Positions 15,996-24,567 of a DNA stretch of 27,021 nucleotides are shown here, one piece after another. A model generated the notes under the pieces. That model saw nothing but the letters and a program-made list of their open reading frames with translations. It did no database searches and had not been told where the DNA came from. Source of the stretch: CAYXGE01 sp964464435 (GTDB taxonomy: Bacteria > Pseudomonadota > Gammaproteobacteria > Burkholderiales > Methylophilaceae); the NCBI GenBank assembly GCA_964464435.1, contig CAYXGE010000018.1:1-27021 (forward strand). Reading direction: 5' to 3'. Positions within the stretch are counted from its first letter, which is position 1; each line of letters starts with the position of its first letter. The translations under genes and the position numbers were made by a program.

Positions 15996-16122
15996 CTAGT
16001 CTATTTTAACGATTATTTTTGCATGCATTATTACAAGGTTTTGTTGTGTTGAAATGATGAATAATGATGACGGAAATTACATGATTTTAACTGCGCAAAA
16101 TGCATTATTTTAGTGCGTATCA

Positions 16123-16131
16123 TGGTAGAAT
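16123..16131 (+). promoter_or_regulatory. Candidate extended -10 promoter of gyrA
   Basis: TGGTAGAAT contains a TGn extension followed by TAGAAT, five of six matches to the -10 consensus, with no convincing -35. A start near 16138 would give a leader of about 30 bases before the gyrA ATG. The rest of the 247-base divergent gap (15921-16167) holds only the dyad at 15970-15995. Confidence 0.5.
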
Positions 16132-16167
16132 CTAAGCATAAATTTTAACTAAAAAGTAAGTCAAAAT

Positions 16168-18735
16168 ATGAGTCAAGCTCCAGATCAATTTGCTAAAGAA
16201 ACTCTACCCATTAGTCTCGAAGATGAGATGCGCCGTAGCTACCTAGATTACGCTATGAGCGTCATTGTAGGGCGAGCCTTACCTGATGTTAGAGATGGTT
16301 TAAAACCTGTGCATAGACGTGTACTTTATGCGATGCACGAGTTAAGTAATGACTATAACAAACCCTATAAAAAATCTGCCCGTATCGTTGGCGATGTTAT
16401 TGGTAAATATCACCCGCATGGCGATACAGCGGTCTATGACACCATCGTGCGGATGGCGCAAGATTTTAGTTTGCGTTATATGTTGGTGGATGGTCAAGGT
16501 AACTTTGGTTCAGTTGATGGCGATAACGCAGCGGCGATGCGTTATACCGAAATCCGCATGGCGAAAATCGCTCATGAATTACTGGCTGATATTGATAAAG
16601 AAACCGTTGATTTTGGCCCCAATTATGATGGTAGCGAACACGAGCCGCTCATCATGCCAGCGCGTATTCCTAATTTGTTAATCAATGGTAGCTCTGGTAT
16701 TGCGGTGGGTATGGCAACCAATATTCCACCACATAATTTAAGTGAAGTGATTGATGCGTGTTTAGCGGTGCTACAAAACAGTGAAATTACTATTGAAGAA
16801 CTCATTGATATTGTCCCAGCACCTGATTTTCCAACTGCTGGCATTATTTACGGTACTGTTGGCGTAAAAGAGGGCTATAGAACTGGACGTGGTCGTGTAG
16901 TCATGCGTGGTCGCACCCATTTTGAAGATATGGATAAAGGCGGTCGACAATCAATTATTATTGATGAACTCCCTTACCAAGTAAATAAAAAAACACTCAT
17001 TGAAAAGATTGCTGAGTTGGTCAATGAGAAAAAAATCGAAGGTATCTCGGATTTGCGCGATGAATCAGACAAGTCTGGTATGCGTGTGGTTATTGAGTTA
17101 AGACGCGGTGAAGTGCCAGAAGTGGTACTCAATAATCTCTACAAACAAACGCAGTTGCAAGATACTTTTGGTATGAACATGGTGGCTTTGTTAGATGGTC
17201 AGCCGCGTCTGCTTAACCTCAAGCAAATGCTAGAAGCATTCTTACGCCATAGACGTGAAGTGGTGACACGTCGCACCGTATTTGAATTGAAAAAGGCACG
17301 TGCTCGAGGTCATGTGTTAGAAGGTTTAGCGGTAGCATTGGCAAATGTAGATGAAATGATTGCCATTATTAAAGCCGCACCAACGCCGCCAGAAGCAAAA
17401 GTAGATTTGATGGCAAAAGCATGGAGCTCGCCTGTGGTTGAGGAAATGCTGAAAAGAGCAGCTATGGAGGCTGCGCGCCCTGAAGGCTTGTCTGTTGATT
17501 TTGGCCTTACACCAAAAGGCTACAAACTCTCTGATGTACAAGCGCAGGAAATCTTGCAGATGCGCTTGCAACGCCTGACAGGACTTGAGCAAGACAAGAT
17601 TGTCACCGAGTACAAAGAGGTAATGGATATTATTGCTGATTTGCTAGATATTTTGGCTAAATCAGAGCGTGTAACTGCCATTATTATTGAAGAGTTAGCG
17701 GCAATTAAAGAACAATTTGGTGATAAGCGTCGAAGTGAAATTGTTGCTAATGCCCAAGATTTATCTCTAGAAGATTTAATTACGCCACAAGATGTCGTCG
17801 TCACGCTATCACATACTGGCTATGTAAAATCACAACCGCTAGAAGAATATCGTGCGCAACGACGCGGTGGGCGAGGGAAACAAGCCGCTGCAACCAAAGA
17901 AGATGACTTTATCGATAAGATGTTTGTAGCGAACACACATGATTACATTTTATGCTTCTCTAATCGTGGACGTGTTTATTGGCTTAAAGTTTATGAGGTG
18001 CCACAAGGTAGCCGTATTAGCCGAGGTAAGCCAATTGTTAATTTATTCCCACTAGAAGAGGGTGAGAAAATTAATGCCATTTTACCGGTGAAATCGTTTG
18101 ATGAAGACCACTTTGTGTTTATGGCAACGTCGATGGGTACGGTCAAAAAGACAGCATTAGTTGAATTCTCTAACCCACGTAAGTCAGGCATTATCGCCAT
18201 TAATTTGGATGATGGTGATTACCTCATAGGTGCGGAAATTACCAACGGTCAAAACGATATTGTCTTAGTTTCAAATGCGGGTAAAGCGGTATGGTTTACC
18301 GAAGATGATGTGCGACCTATGGGGCGCGCAACACGCGGCGTGCGTGGTATGAAGCTGGCTGCAAAACAACAAGTGTTGTCATTGCTGATAGCAGATAATG
18401 ACCAACAATCAGTGTTAGTAGCGACTGAGAATGGTTATGGAAAACGTACTGTGTTGTCTGAGTTCCGTCACTCTGGGCGTGGCACACAAGGGGTTAAGGC
18501 TATTGCTATTAGCGAGCGTAACGGCACTGCAATTGCTGCTCGATTGGTCAGTGAAGATGATGAAATTATGCTCATCACCACAGGCGGTGTGTTGATTCGT
18601 ACGCGAGTTAAAGAGATTCGTGATATGGGTCGTGCCGCTCAAGGGGTGACTTTAATTAACTTAGGTGAGGGCGAAAAGCTATCTGGTTTAGAAAAAGTAG
18701 TAGAGACAGAAGATGCTGAAGATGATGCTTCTTAA
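16168..18735 (+). CDS. gyrA: DNA gyrase subunit A
   Basis: GyrA is the breakage-reunion subunit of gyrase, which with GyrB adds negative supercoils. The product has 855 residues (E. coli 875). The catalytic tyrosine is Tyr126 in AAAMRYTEIR. The quinolone-resistance region reads HPHGDTAVYD, with Thr87 and Asp91 at the positions of E. coli Ser83 and Asp87; Thr there also occurs naturally in some species, so it is not by itself evidence of selected resistance. The GyrA box QRRGGRGK is at 564-571, which marks gyrase rather than topoisomerase IV. The C-terminal beta-pinwheel repeats and the acidic tail are complete. serC follows 50 bases later, the usual gyrA-serC-pheA order of betaproteobacteria. 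Confidence 0.98.
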   Translation: MSQAPDQFAKETLPISLEDEMRRSYLDYAMSVIVGRALPDVRDGLKPVHRRVLYAMHELSNDYNKPYKKSARIVGDVIGKYHPHGDTAVYDTIVRMAQDFSLRYMLVDGQGNFGSVDGDNAAAMRYTEIRMAKIAHELLADIDKETVDFGPNYDGSEHEPLIMPARIPNLLINGSSGIAVGMATNIPPHNLSEVIDACLAVLQNSEITIEELIDIVPAPDFPTAGIIYGTVGVKEGYRTGRGRVVMRGRTHFEDMDKGGRQSIIIDELPYQVNKKTLIEKIAELVNEKKIEGISDLRDESDKSGMRVVIELRRGEVPEVVLNNLYKQTQLQDTFGMNMVALLDGQPRLLNLKQMLEAFLRHRREVVTRRTVFELKKARARGHVLEGLAVALANVDEMIAIIKAAPTPPEAKVDLMAKAWSSPVVEEMLKRAAMEAARPEGLSVDFGLTPKGYKLSDVQAQEILQMRLQRLTGLEQDKIVTEYKEVMDIIADLLDILAKSERVTAIIIEELAAIKEQFGDKRRSEIVANAQDLSLEDLITPQDVVVTLSHTGYVKSQPLEEYRAQRRGGRGKQAAATKEDDFIDKMFVANTHDYILCFSNRGRVYWLKVYEVPQGSRISRGKPIVNLFPLEEGEKINAILPVKSFDEDHFVFMATSMGTVKKTALVEFSNPRKSGIIAINLDDGDYLIGAEITNGQNDIVLVSNAGKAVWFTEDDVRPMGRATRGVRGMKLAAKQQVLSLLIADNDQQSVLVATENGYGKRTVLSEFRHSGRGTQGVKAIAISERNGTAIAARLVSEDDEIMLITTGGVLIRTRVKEIRDMGRAAQGVTLINLGEGEKLSGLEKVVETEDAEDDAS

Positions 18736-18785
18736 TAGTTTGTTAGATATCAGGATGTGTTCGCAGTATCTGAGGCAGAATTGGT

Positions 18786-19868
18786 ATGACAACGATTTAT
18801 AACTTTGCAGCCGGACCAGCTGTATTGCCTAAGGAAGTATTAGAAACTGCACGTGATGAAGTGCTAGATTGGCATGGTTGTGGGGTTTCTGTAATGGAAA
18901 TGTCACATCGAGGTAAAGAGTTTGGTCAAATTTTATATGAAGCTGAAAGTGACTTTAGAGAACTTTTAGCGATTCCTAGCAATTATAAGGTCTTGTTTTT
19001 GCAAGGCGGAGCAACGCAACAGTTTGCCATGATTCCTATGAATTTACTTGGCAATAAAACTAGTGCAGATTATCTGAACACAGGTATTTGGTCACAAAAA
19101 GCGATTGATGAAGCTAGTAAGTTTTGTCATGTGAATGTGGTGGCATCTGGTGCGGATAAAAACTTCACTTATGCGCCAACGCAAAGCGAATGGAAGCTCA
19201 ATAAAGACGCAGCCTATGTGCATTACACATCTAATGAAACCATTGGCGGCGTTGAGATTTTTTGGACACCGCAAACAGGTAATGTGCCCTTAGTGGCAGA
19301 TATGTCATCACATATTTTGTCACGTCCAATTGATGTGAGCCAATACGGTTTAATCTATGCGGGAGCTCAAAAAAATATCGGCCCTGCAGGGTTAACAATT
19401 GTGGTTGTACGTGAAGATTTAATTGGGCATGCAAAAGTAGGCACACCTACTATGTTGGATTATAAAACGCATGCAGACAACGACTCTATGTATAACACAC
19501 CTCCCACCTATGGTATTTACATGGCAGGTTTAGTATTTAAGTTATTAAAGAAACAAGGTGGTTTGGCTGCAATGGAGCAACGTAATATTGCAAAAGCAAA
19601 AATGTTGTATGATTATTTGGATGCGTCTGAATTTTATCATTCGCCTGTTGCAAATGAAAATCGCTCGCGCATGAACGTGCCATTTACGTTAAAAAATAAT
19701 AGCTTAGATGAAACATTTTTAAAACAAGCACAAGCACGTGGACTATTGCAGTTAAAAGGACATAAGTTGGTAGGTGGTATGCGAGCATCTATCTACAATG
19801 CAATGCCTATTGATGGCGTGCAAGCCTTGATAACATTTATGCGCGAGTTTGAAACATTACACGGGTAA
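18786..19868 (+). CDS. serC: Phosphoserine aminotransferase
   Basis: SerC transaminates 3-phosphohydroxypyruvate to phosphoserine with glutamate (serine synthesis) and also acts in the deoxyxylulose branch to pyridoxal phosphate. The product has 360 residues. PLP is bound by Lys196 in YAGAQKNIGPAGL. The start YNFAAGPAVLP and the segments GGATQQF and DMSSHILSRP are family hallmarks. The ribosome binding site is weak. In methylotrophs that use the ribulose monophosphate route the enzyme has its ordinary biosynthetic role; nothing here indicates a serine-cycle role. Confidence 0.98.
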   Translation: MTTIYNFAAGPAVLPKEVLETARDEVLDWHGCGVSVMEMSHRGKEFGQILYEAESDFRELLAIPSNYKVLFLQGGATQQFAMIPMNLLGNKTSADYLNTGIWSQKAIDEASKFCHVNVVASGADKNFTYAPTQSEWKLNKDAAYVHYTSNETIGGVEIFWTPQTGNVPLVADMSSHILSRPIDVSQYGLIYAGAQKNIGPAGLTIVVVREDLIGHAKVGTPTMLDYKTHADNDSMYNTPPTYGIYMAGLVFKLLKKQGGLAAMEQRNIAKAKMLYDYLDASEFYHSPVANENRSRMNVPFTLKNNSLDETFLKQAQARGLLQLKGHKLVGGMRASIYNAMPIDGVQALITFMREFETLHG

Positions 19869-19874
19869 TCCAGC

Positions 19875-20945
19875 ATGTCCGACAAACTTAAACAATGCCG
19901 TGACCAAATTGATGCAATTGATGAGCAGATACTTGCGTTAGTGAATGCACGCGCGCAGTTAGCTCGTGAAATTGGTAGCCTCAAAGATGATGGTGTCATT
20001 TATCGCCCAGAGCGTGAGGCACAAGTATTAAGGCGTTTAATGGAACATAACCAAGGACCATTATCCGGTGAGGCTGTCAGCGCAATTTTCAGAGGCGTTA
20101 TGTCTAACTGCAGGGCGCTTGAAAAAGAACTCTCTGTTGCGTTTTTAGGCCCCAAAGGCACTTACAGTGAGGAAGCAGCTATTAAGCAATTTGGAGAAGC
20201 GGCCAAGCCTACAGAATGTGCCTCTATTGACGAAGTGTTTAGAGTGGTTGAAACTGGTGAATCTGATTATGGTGTCGTCCCAGTAGAAAACTCTACTGAG
20301 GGAGCCATTGGCAGAACCTTGGATTTACTGATGTCAACCAGTCTTCATATCTGTGGTGAAATTGAATTGCCAGTACATCATCACTTGATGAGTCAAGAAG
20401 AATCATTAAATGCAATCCAAGTAGTTTATTCACACGCTCAATCACTAGCTCAATGTCATGAATGGTTGAATAAACACTTACCCAATGCAAGGCGTGAAGC
20501 GGTAGTGAGCAATGCAGAAGCCGCTAGGCTAGCCAAATCATCAAAACAAGGTGGGTCAGCAATTGCTAGTTTAAGAGCTTCGCAATTGTTTGGCCTTAAT
20601 GTGATTGCTTCGAATATTGAGGATGACCCAAAAAATACCACAAGATTTTTAGTACTCTCAAAGCATGAGGTAGCACCTTCAGGAAAAGATAAAACCTCCT
20701 TATTTGTAGCAACCAAAAACATACCAGGTGCGGTAATGGCCTTGTTAGCGCCGTTGGCAGCCCATGGTGTGAGTATGACCAAATTGGAGTCTCGCCCTTC
20801 TAAAATAGGCTTGTGGGAATACGTGTTTTTCATAGATATAGAAGGGCATAATCGATCACCACAAGTAGCAGCTGCATTAACTGAGCTTGAGAAGTGCGCA
20901 TCTATACTTAAGATTTTAGGTTCATACCCTGTTGCAATTATATGA
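19875..20945 (+). CDS. pheA: Bifunctional chorismate mutase / prephenate dehydratase
   Basis: The P-protein turns chorismate into prephenate and then phenylpyruvate. The product has 356 residues. The AroQ-type mutase is at about 1-85 (RDQIDAIDEQIL, NARAQLAREIG). The dehydratase begins at VAFLGPKGTYSEEAA (88-102). PVENSTEGAIGRTLDLL follows, then the TTRF motif at 255-258. A C-terminal ACT domain (about 273-350) with ESRP at 305-308 predicts feedback inhibition by phenylalanine. The start is 6 bases after the serC stop, so the two genes are co-transcribed. Confidence 0.97.
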   Translation: MSDKLKQCRDQIDAIDEQILALVNARAQLAREIGSLKDDGVIYRPEREAQVLRRLMEHNQGPLSGEAVSAIFRGVMSNCRALEKELSVAFLGPKGTYSEEAAIKQFGEAAKPTECASIDEVFRVVETGESDYGVVPVENSTEGAIGRTLDLLMSTSLHICGEIELPVHHHLMSQEESLNAIQVVYSHAQSLAQCHEWLNKHLPNARREAVVSNAEAARLAKSSKQGGSAIASLRASQLFGLNVIASNIEDDPKNTTRFLVLSKHEVAPSGKDKTSLFVATKNIPGAVMALLAPLAAHGVSMTKLESRPSKIGLWEYVFFIDIEGHNRSPQVAAALTELEKCASILKILGSYPVAII

Positions 20946-20960
20946 TTTATTTAAATAAAT
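20945..20960. repeat. 16-bp perfect palindrome before the diguanylate cyclase start
   Basis: ATTTATTTAAATAAAT reads the same on both strands. It fills the whole gap between the pheA stop and the next ATG, and it takes the place where a ribosome binding site would be. It could be an operator, a translation-limiting element, or chance in AT-rich DNA. Confidence 0.5.
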
Positions 20961-22160
20961 ATGATTGAAAAATCGGCTAAATCAGTATCTGGAGAAATTA
21001 ACGCTATCACACTCAGGTTTTATGGCTTAGGGATGGAGCGCGAATATGATTTATATAATGTTAAAAATGTTATTCACCAATCAAGACTTGGTATATCAAT
21101 TGGAGTGATGATATGGGTGCTATTTAGTATTTTTGACACCTTTATCACATCAGGACATTATAATAAAATTATTTGGGCAATTACCTTTATCGTAATTGCA
21201 CTCGCGATAGTCTCATATATCATCACCTTAACTTATAAGTTTTATAGACGCTTTAATCAAATCATGATGATGATGATTAGCGTGATTTGTGCAGGTTTTA
21301 TTGTCTTAAAAATTTGGCTAATGCCAGATGTCAGCTTACTGCATTTTTTTCCAGCACTTATTTTAGTTACGATGTGGACGCACTGCTTATCAGGGCTTAA
21401 ATTTATCAATGCCTGCTTTGCTTCATTAGTTATTATCTTGATATTTACGGTACCTTTTTCTATCTATGGTCACATGGCAATGCATGACATTTCCATTTTT
21501 ACATTTTATTTATTAGCGACTACGGTTCTAGCCGCTGCATCTAGCTATGCCACAGAAAAAATGAATAAGGAATTATTTCTAAGTCAACGCATCTTAGAGG
21601 AAGATAGAAAACTACATTTGAATCGCTCTTTGCATGATGCGCTGACTGGATTACCAAATCGTCTTTTACTTGAAGATAGACTTAATAAGGCGATTAGTAC
21701 AGCAAGTCGAGACAAAAAAGCTGCTGCTGCAATTTTTATTGATTTAGATGGCTTTAAAGAAGTCAATGATACATATGGTCATGATGTAGGGGATGTTTTG
21801 TTGCAACAAGTTGCACAAAGATTGGCTCAAGTCATGCGTGAATCAGATACGCTTTCAAGAATTGGTGGTGATGAATTTTTTGTACTGGCGATGAGTGTGA
21901 AAACTAAAAATTCCACTGTGGTATTCATTGAAAAACTACTCAAAGAACTCAGGCAACCTTATCAGGTAAACGATAAAATTTCTATTTACGGTATTACTGC
22001 CAGTATCGGCGTATGTATGTTCCCTTATAAAGGTTGTTCACCTGCAGATATCATGCGTAGAGCAGATTTGGCCATGTACCAAGTAAAACGTGATGGAAAA
22101 TCAGGTATGGCATTTGCCCCTGCATATGTGAGAAAGTCTACTGTCAGGCAGGCAAGTTAA
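20961..22160 (+). CDS. Membrane-bound diguanylate cyclase (GGDEF)
   Basis: The enzyme makes cyclic di-GMP from two GTP. The product has 399 residues. About six membrane segments lie at about 43-62, 69-90, 99-119, 126-145, 150-170 and 176-196, with short loops that may be a membrane-embedded sensor. A linker helix (200-222) leads into a GGDEF domain with DALTGLPNRLLLEDR, the metal-binding DLDGFKEVNDTYGHDVGD and an intact GGDEF at 302-306. The inhibitory I-site RESD (293-296) lies five residues before GGDEF, so product inhibition is expected. There is no EAL domain. No Shine-Dalgarno sequence precedes the ATG, so translation may be poor. Its place between pheA and hisC is unusual; I infer an insertion into the aromatic amino acid cluster rather than a pathway role. 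Confidence 0.95.
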   Translation: MIEKSAKSVSGEINAITLRFYGLGMEREYDLYNVKNVIHQSRLGISIGVMIWVLFSIFDTFITSGHYNKIIWAITFIVIALAIVSYIITLTYKFYRRFNQIMMMMISVICAGFIVLKIWLMPDVSLLHFFPALILVTMWTHCLSGLKFINACFASLVIILIFTVPFSIYGHMAMHDISIFTFYLLATTVLAAASSYATEKMNKELFLSQRILEEDRKLHLNRSLHDALTGLPNRLLLEDRLNKAISTASRDKKAAAAIFIDLDGFKEVNDTYGHDVGDVLLQQVAQRLAQVMRESDTLSRIGGDEFFVLAMSVKTKNSTVVFIEKLLKELRQPYQVNDKISIYGITASIGVCMFPYKGCSPADIMRRADLAMYQVKRDGKSGMAFAPAYVRKSTVRQAS

Positions 22161-22200
22161 ATATCAGTGATGTTCATGCGCTAAAGCACAACCTAGGCTG

Positions 22201-22206
22201 TATAAT
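22201..22206 (+). promoter_or_regulatory. Perfect -10 hexamer upstream of hisC
   Basis: TATAAT occurs 60 bases before the hisC start. No acceptable -35 lies 16-18 bases upstream, so an activator or another feature would be needed. A start near 22213 would produce a leader that runs straight into the hairpin at 22222-22245. Confidence 0.4.
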
Positions 22207-22221
22207 CTATGTCAATTGAAC

Positions 22222-22243
22222 GCGGCATTAAGCCGCATTTTTT
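22222..22243 (+). terminator. Short intrinsic terminator or hisC leader attenuator
   Basis: GCGGC (22222-22226) pairs with GCCGC (22232-22236) around an ATTAA loop, and ATTTTTT follows. It is 62 bases after the cyclase stop and 18 bases before hisC. It could end the serC-pheA-cyclase transcript or weaken transcription into hisC. The stem is only 5 bp, so partial termination is likely. Confidence 0.65.
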
Positions 22244-22260
22244 ATGTTTGAGGAATTGTT

Positions 22261-23367
22261 GTGATTAATACGTGCGATTTGGCACCAGCATATATTCGTG
22301 CAATAGCACCATATCAAGGTGGCAAGCCTATTTCTGAGCTTGCTCGTGAAATGGGTCTACAAGAATCATCGATTGTAAAACTAGCATCGAATGAAAATCC
22401 TCTAGGTATCAGCCCAAAAGCAGAAGCTGCAATACAAGAAGCTTTACTTTCGATACATTTATATCCTGATGGTAATAGCTTCTTACTTAGGCAAGCTGTG
22501 AGTGAAAAGTTTGCCGTTAAGCAGAATCAAATTGTATTTGGTAATGGCTCAAACGATATTTTAGAGTTGTCTGCACGTGCATTTTTGACTGCAGGTGATG
22601 AAGCAATTTATTCACAACATGCGTTTGCGGTCTATCCACTAGTTACACAAGCGGTAGGGGCTGTAGGTGTGGTAGTTCCAGCCATTCATTTCGGTCATGA
22701 TTTAGTAGGAATGCTGAATAGTATTACTGCAAAAACACGCATGATATTTGTGGCTAATCCAAATAATCCTACTGGCACACTCTTAAGCAAAGAAGCTCTG
22801 TTAGATTTTCTAAATCAAGTACCTAAGCATATCATTGTGGTATTAGATGAGGCTTATGATGAGTACTTATCTGATTTGCAAAAGTCCGAAAGTATTGCTT
22901 GGCTTAGCCAGTTTGATAACTTAATTATTTCTCGTACCTTTTCAAAAGCCTACGGTTTGGCAGGCTTGCGCGTTGGTTTTGGCTTAATGTCTGCAGGTGT
23001 CGCCGATATTTTAAATAGAGTGCGTCAACCATTTAATGTCAACAGTATTGCACAAGCAGCCGCTGTGGCTTCATTGGCAGATGATGATTTTGTGGATCGT
23101 TCACGTGCACTTAATAAAGCTGGGATGTTGCAAATTACGCAGGGCTTAGATGCTTTAGGTTTAAGTTATATTCCATCATTTGCCAATTTTGTTAGTTTTA
23201 AAATTGAACATGCGGCAGAGGTAAACCAACAATTACTAAAAAATGGGGTCATTGTTAGGCCAATTGCTAACTATGAAATGCCTGATTATTTAAGAGTCAG
23301 TATCGGCTTATTTTCTGAGAATGCACGTTTTCTTGAAGTATTAGGCCAAATTATTAAAAAGCATTAG
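22261..23367 (+). CDS. hisC: Histidinol-phosphate aminotransferase family (HisC, second-type)
   Basis: This PLP class I/II aminotransferase transfers amino groups between glutamate and histidinol phosphate, and many family members also act on aromatic keto acids. The product has 368 residues with a GTG start, which GAGGA at 22250-22254 supports. LASNENPLGIS (41-51), ANPNNPTGT, the PLP aspartate Asp196 in VVLDEAYDEY, and the PLP lysine Lys229 in SRTFSKAYGLAGLRVGF are all present. Its place after pheA and before a DAHP synthase, rather than in a his operon, suggests a HisC2-type role in phenylalanine/tyrosine transamination. A second hisC elsewhere in the genome would fit this. Substrate preference cannot be read from the sequence. 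Confidence 0.93.
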   Translation: MINTCDLAPAYIRAIAPYQGGKPISELAREMGLQESSIVKLASNENPLGISPKAEAAIQEALLSIHLYPDGNSFLLRQAVSEKFAVKQNQIVFGNGSNDILELSARAFLTAGDEAIYSQHAFAVYPLVTQAVGAVGVVVPAIHFGHDLVGMLNSITAKTRMIFVANPNNPTGTLLSKEALLDFLNQVPKHIIVVLDEAYDEYLSDLQKSESIAWLSQFDNLIISRTFSKAYGLAGLRVGFGLMSAGVADILNRVRQPFNVNSIAQAAAVASLADDDFVDRSRALNKAGMLQITQGLDALGLSYIPSFANFVSFKIEHAAEVNQQLLKNGVIVRPIANYEMPDYLRVSIGLFSENARFLEVLGQIIKKH

Positions 23368-23369
23368 TG

Positions 23370-24443
23370 ATGACTGAAATTGAAAAATTAGCAACGGATG
23401 ATGTTCGCATCCGCGAGATTAAAGAGCTAGTGCCACCGGCAACGCTATTGGCGACTCTCAAAGAAAGTAAAGAAGCAACCGAAAATATCTTAGAAACGCG
23501 CAAAGCGATTCACCAAATTTTACAACAAGCCGATGATCGCTTATTAGTAGTGGTAGGGCCATGTTCAATTCATGATGTTGATGCTGGTTTGGAATATGCA
23601 CGTAGGCTTGTTGCAGTGCGTAATCAATTAAAATCAGATTTAGAAATCGTGATGCGTGTGTATTTTGAAAAACCACGCACAACTGTCGGTTGGAAAGGCT
23701 TGATAAACGATCCGTTTTTAGATGGTAGTTATCGTATCAATGAAGGTTTGGCACGTGGACGTAAGTTTTTACTGGACGTCAATGAATTAGGTTTGCCAGC
23801 AGGCACCGAATTTTTAGATATGATTACACCCCAATATACGGCAGATTTAGTCAGCTGGGGTGCCATTGGCGCTCGTACCACTGAATCACAAGTGCATCGT
23901 GAGTTAGCATCAGGATTGTCATGCCCAGTAGGTTTTAAAAATGGTACCGATGGCAGTGTACGTGTGGCTATTGATGCAATTAAAACTGCAGCTAGCCCGC
24001 ACCATTTCTTATCAGTAACTAAAGAAGGTAAGTCTGCAATTATTGCCACTTCTGGCAATGAAGATTGCCATGTGATTTTACGCGGTGGTAAACACCCTAA
24101 TTATGATACAACTAGCATAAATGCGGCCTGTCTTAACTTAGCCTCATCCGGATTAAGACCTGTTATTATGGTGGACTGTAGTCATGCCAATAGTCAAAAG
24201 CAATATATTTTGCAAAAAGAAGTAGCGGCAGATATTGGTCAACAACTCGCAAATGGAGAGTCGCGAATTATTGGCGTGATGTTAGAGTCACATCTTAATG
24301 AAGGTCGCCAAGATCATGCACCTGGTTGCGATTTGGAATATGGTAAATCTATCACCGATGCCTGTATTGGTTGGAATGATACTGTTGAAGTGTTAGAGAA
24401 ACTTGCGCAAGCTGTTCAGGCCAGAAGGGCACGTGCAAGCTAA
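23370..24443 (+). CDS. aroG: 3-deoxy-7-phosphoheptulonate (DAHP) synthase, class I
   Basis: The enzyme condenses phosphoenolpyruvate and erythrose 4-phosphate, the first step of the shikimate pathway. The product has 357 residues (E. coli AroG 350). Metal and substrate residues are visible: Cys65 in VVGPCSIHD, the RVYFEKPRTTVGWKGLINDP phosphate-site region, His in VDCSHANSQ, Glu in VMLESHLNEG, and Asp in SITDACIGW. The long N-terminal extension is that of the feedback-regulated AroF/G/H type; which aromatic amino acid inhibits it cannot be told with confidence. The start is the ATG at 23370, two bases after the hisC stop, so the two genes are translationally coupled. The symbol aroG is a family-level choice (aroF or aroH are possible). 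Confidence 0.93.
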   Translation: MTEIEKLATDDVRIREIKELVPPATLLATLKESKEATENILETRKAIHQILQQADDRLLVVVGPCSIHDVDAGLEYARRLVAVRNQLKSDLEIVMRVYFEKPRTTVGWKGLINDPFLDGSYRINEGLARGRKFLLDVNELGLPAGTEFLDMITPQYTADLVSWGAIGARTTESQVHRELASGLSCPVGFKNGTDGSVRVAIDAIKTAASPHHFLSVTKEGKSAIIATSGNEDCHVILRGGKHPNYDTTSINAACLNLASSGLRPVIMVDCSHANSQKQYILQKEVAADIGQQLANGESRIIGVMLESHLNEGRQDHAPGCDLEYGKSITDACIGWNDTVEVLEKLAQAVQARRARAS

Positions 24444-24451
24444 TCCACTAG

Positions 24452-24484
24452 TGAATGCTCATGATTATACTTAGAGTGTATTCA
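24452..24484 (+). other. Imperfect hairpin upstream of pqqA
   Basis: TGAAT and CTC (24452-24460) can pair with GAG and ATTCA (24474-24484) across a small internal loop, with a 13-base apical loop. It is not followed by a T-run. It lies just after aroG and ahead of the likely pqqA promoter (weak TTCAGT at 24481-24486 and TATTCT at 24504-24509, 17 bases apart). It may be an operator dyad for pqq, or chance. Confidence 0.3.
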
Positions 24485-24533
24485 GTAACTTCGCAGTATT
24501 GTTTATTCTTGGTCAGGTGCAAAATTCGTCTCA

Positions 24534-24567
24534 CGTTGTAAGTGATTTTAAGTGCAACGGTTTTTTT
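24534..24567 (+). terminator. Hairpin with T-run in the pqqA leader
   Basis: CGTTGT (24534-24539) pairs with GCAACG (24554-24559, one G-U), and G plus seven T follow. It ends 25 bases before the pqqA ATG, with the pqqA ribosome binding site starting 11 bases later, so no promoter fits between them. It is either the weak end of the aroG transcript or an attenuator on pqqA. The loop is 14 bases and the stem is modest. Confidence 0.45.

Noticed and set aside
15966..16010. Canonical OxyR tetrad site upstream of the peroxiredoxin
   Set aside because: ATAG and CTAT words are present, but the total length is one base too long and the two inner tetranucleotides do not match, so only a generic dyad is called.
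16419..16442. Thr87 of GyrA as a fluoroquinolone-resistance mutation
   Set aside because: Threonine at this position is found naturally in some species, so it cannot be read as acquired resistance from this sequence alone.
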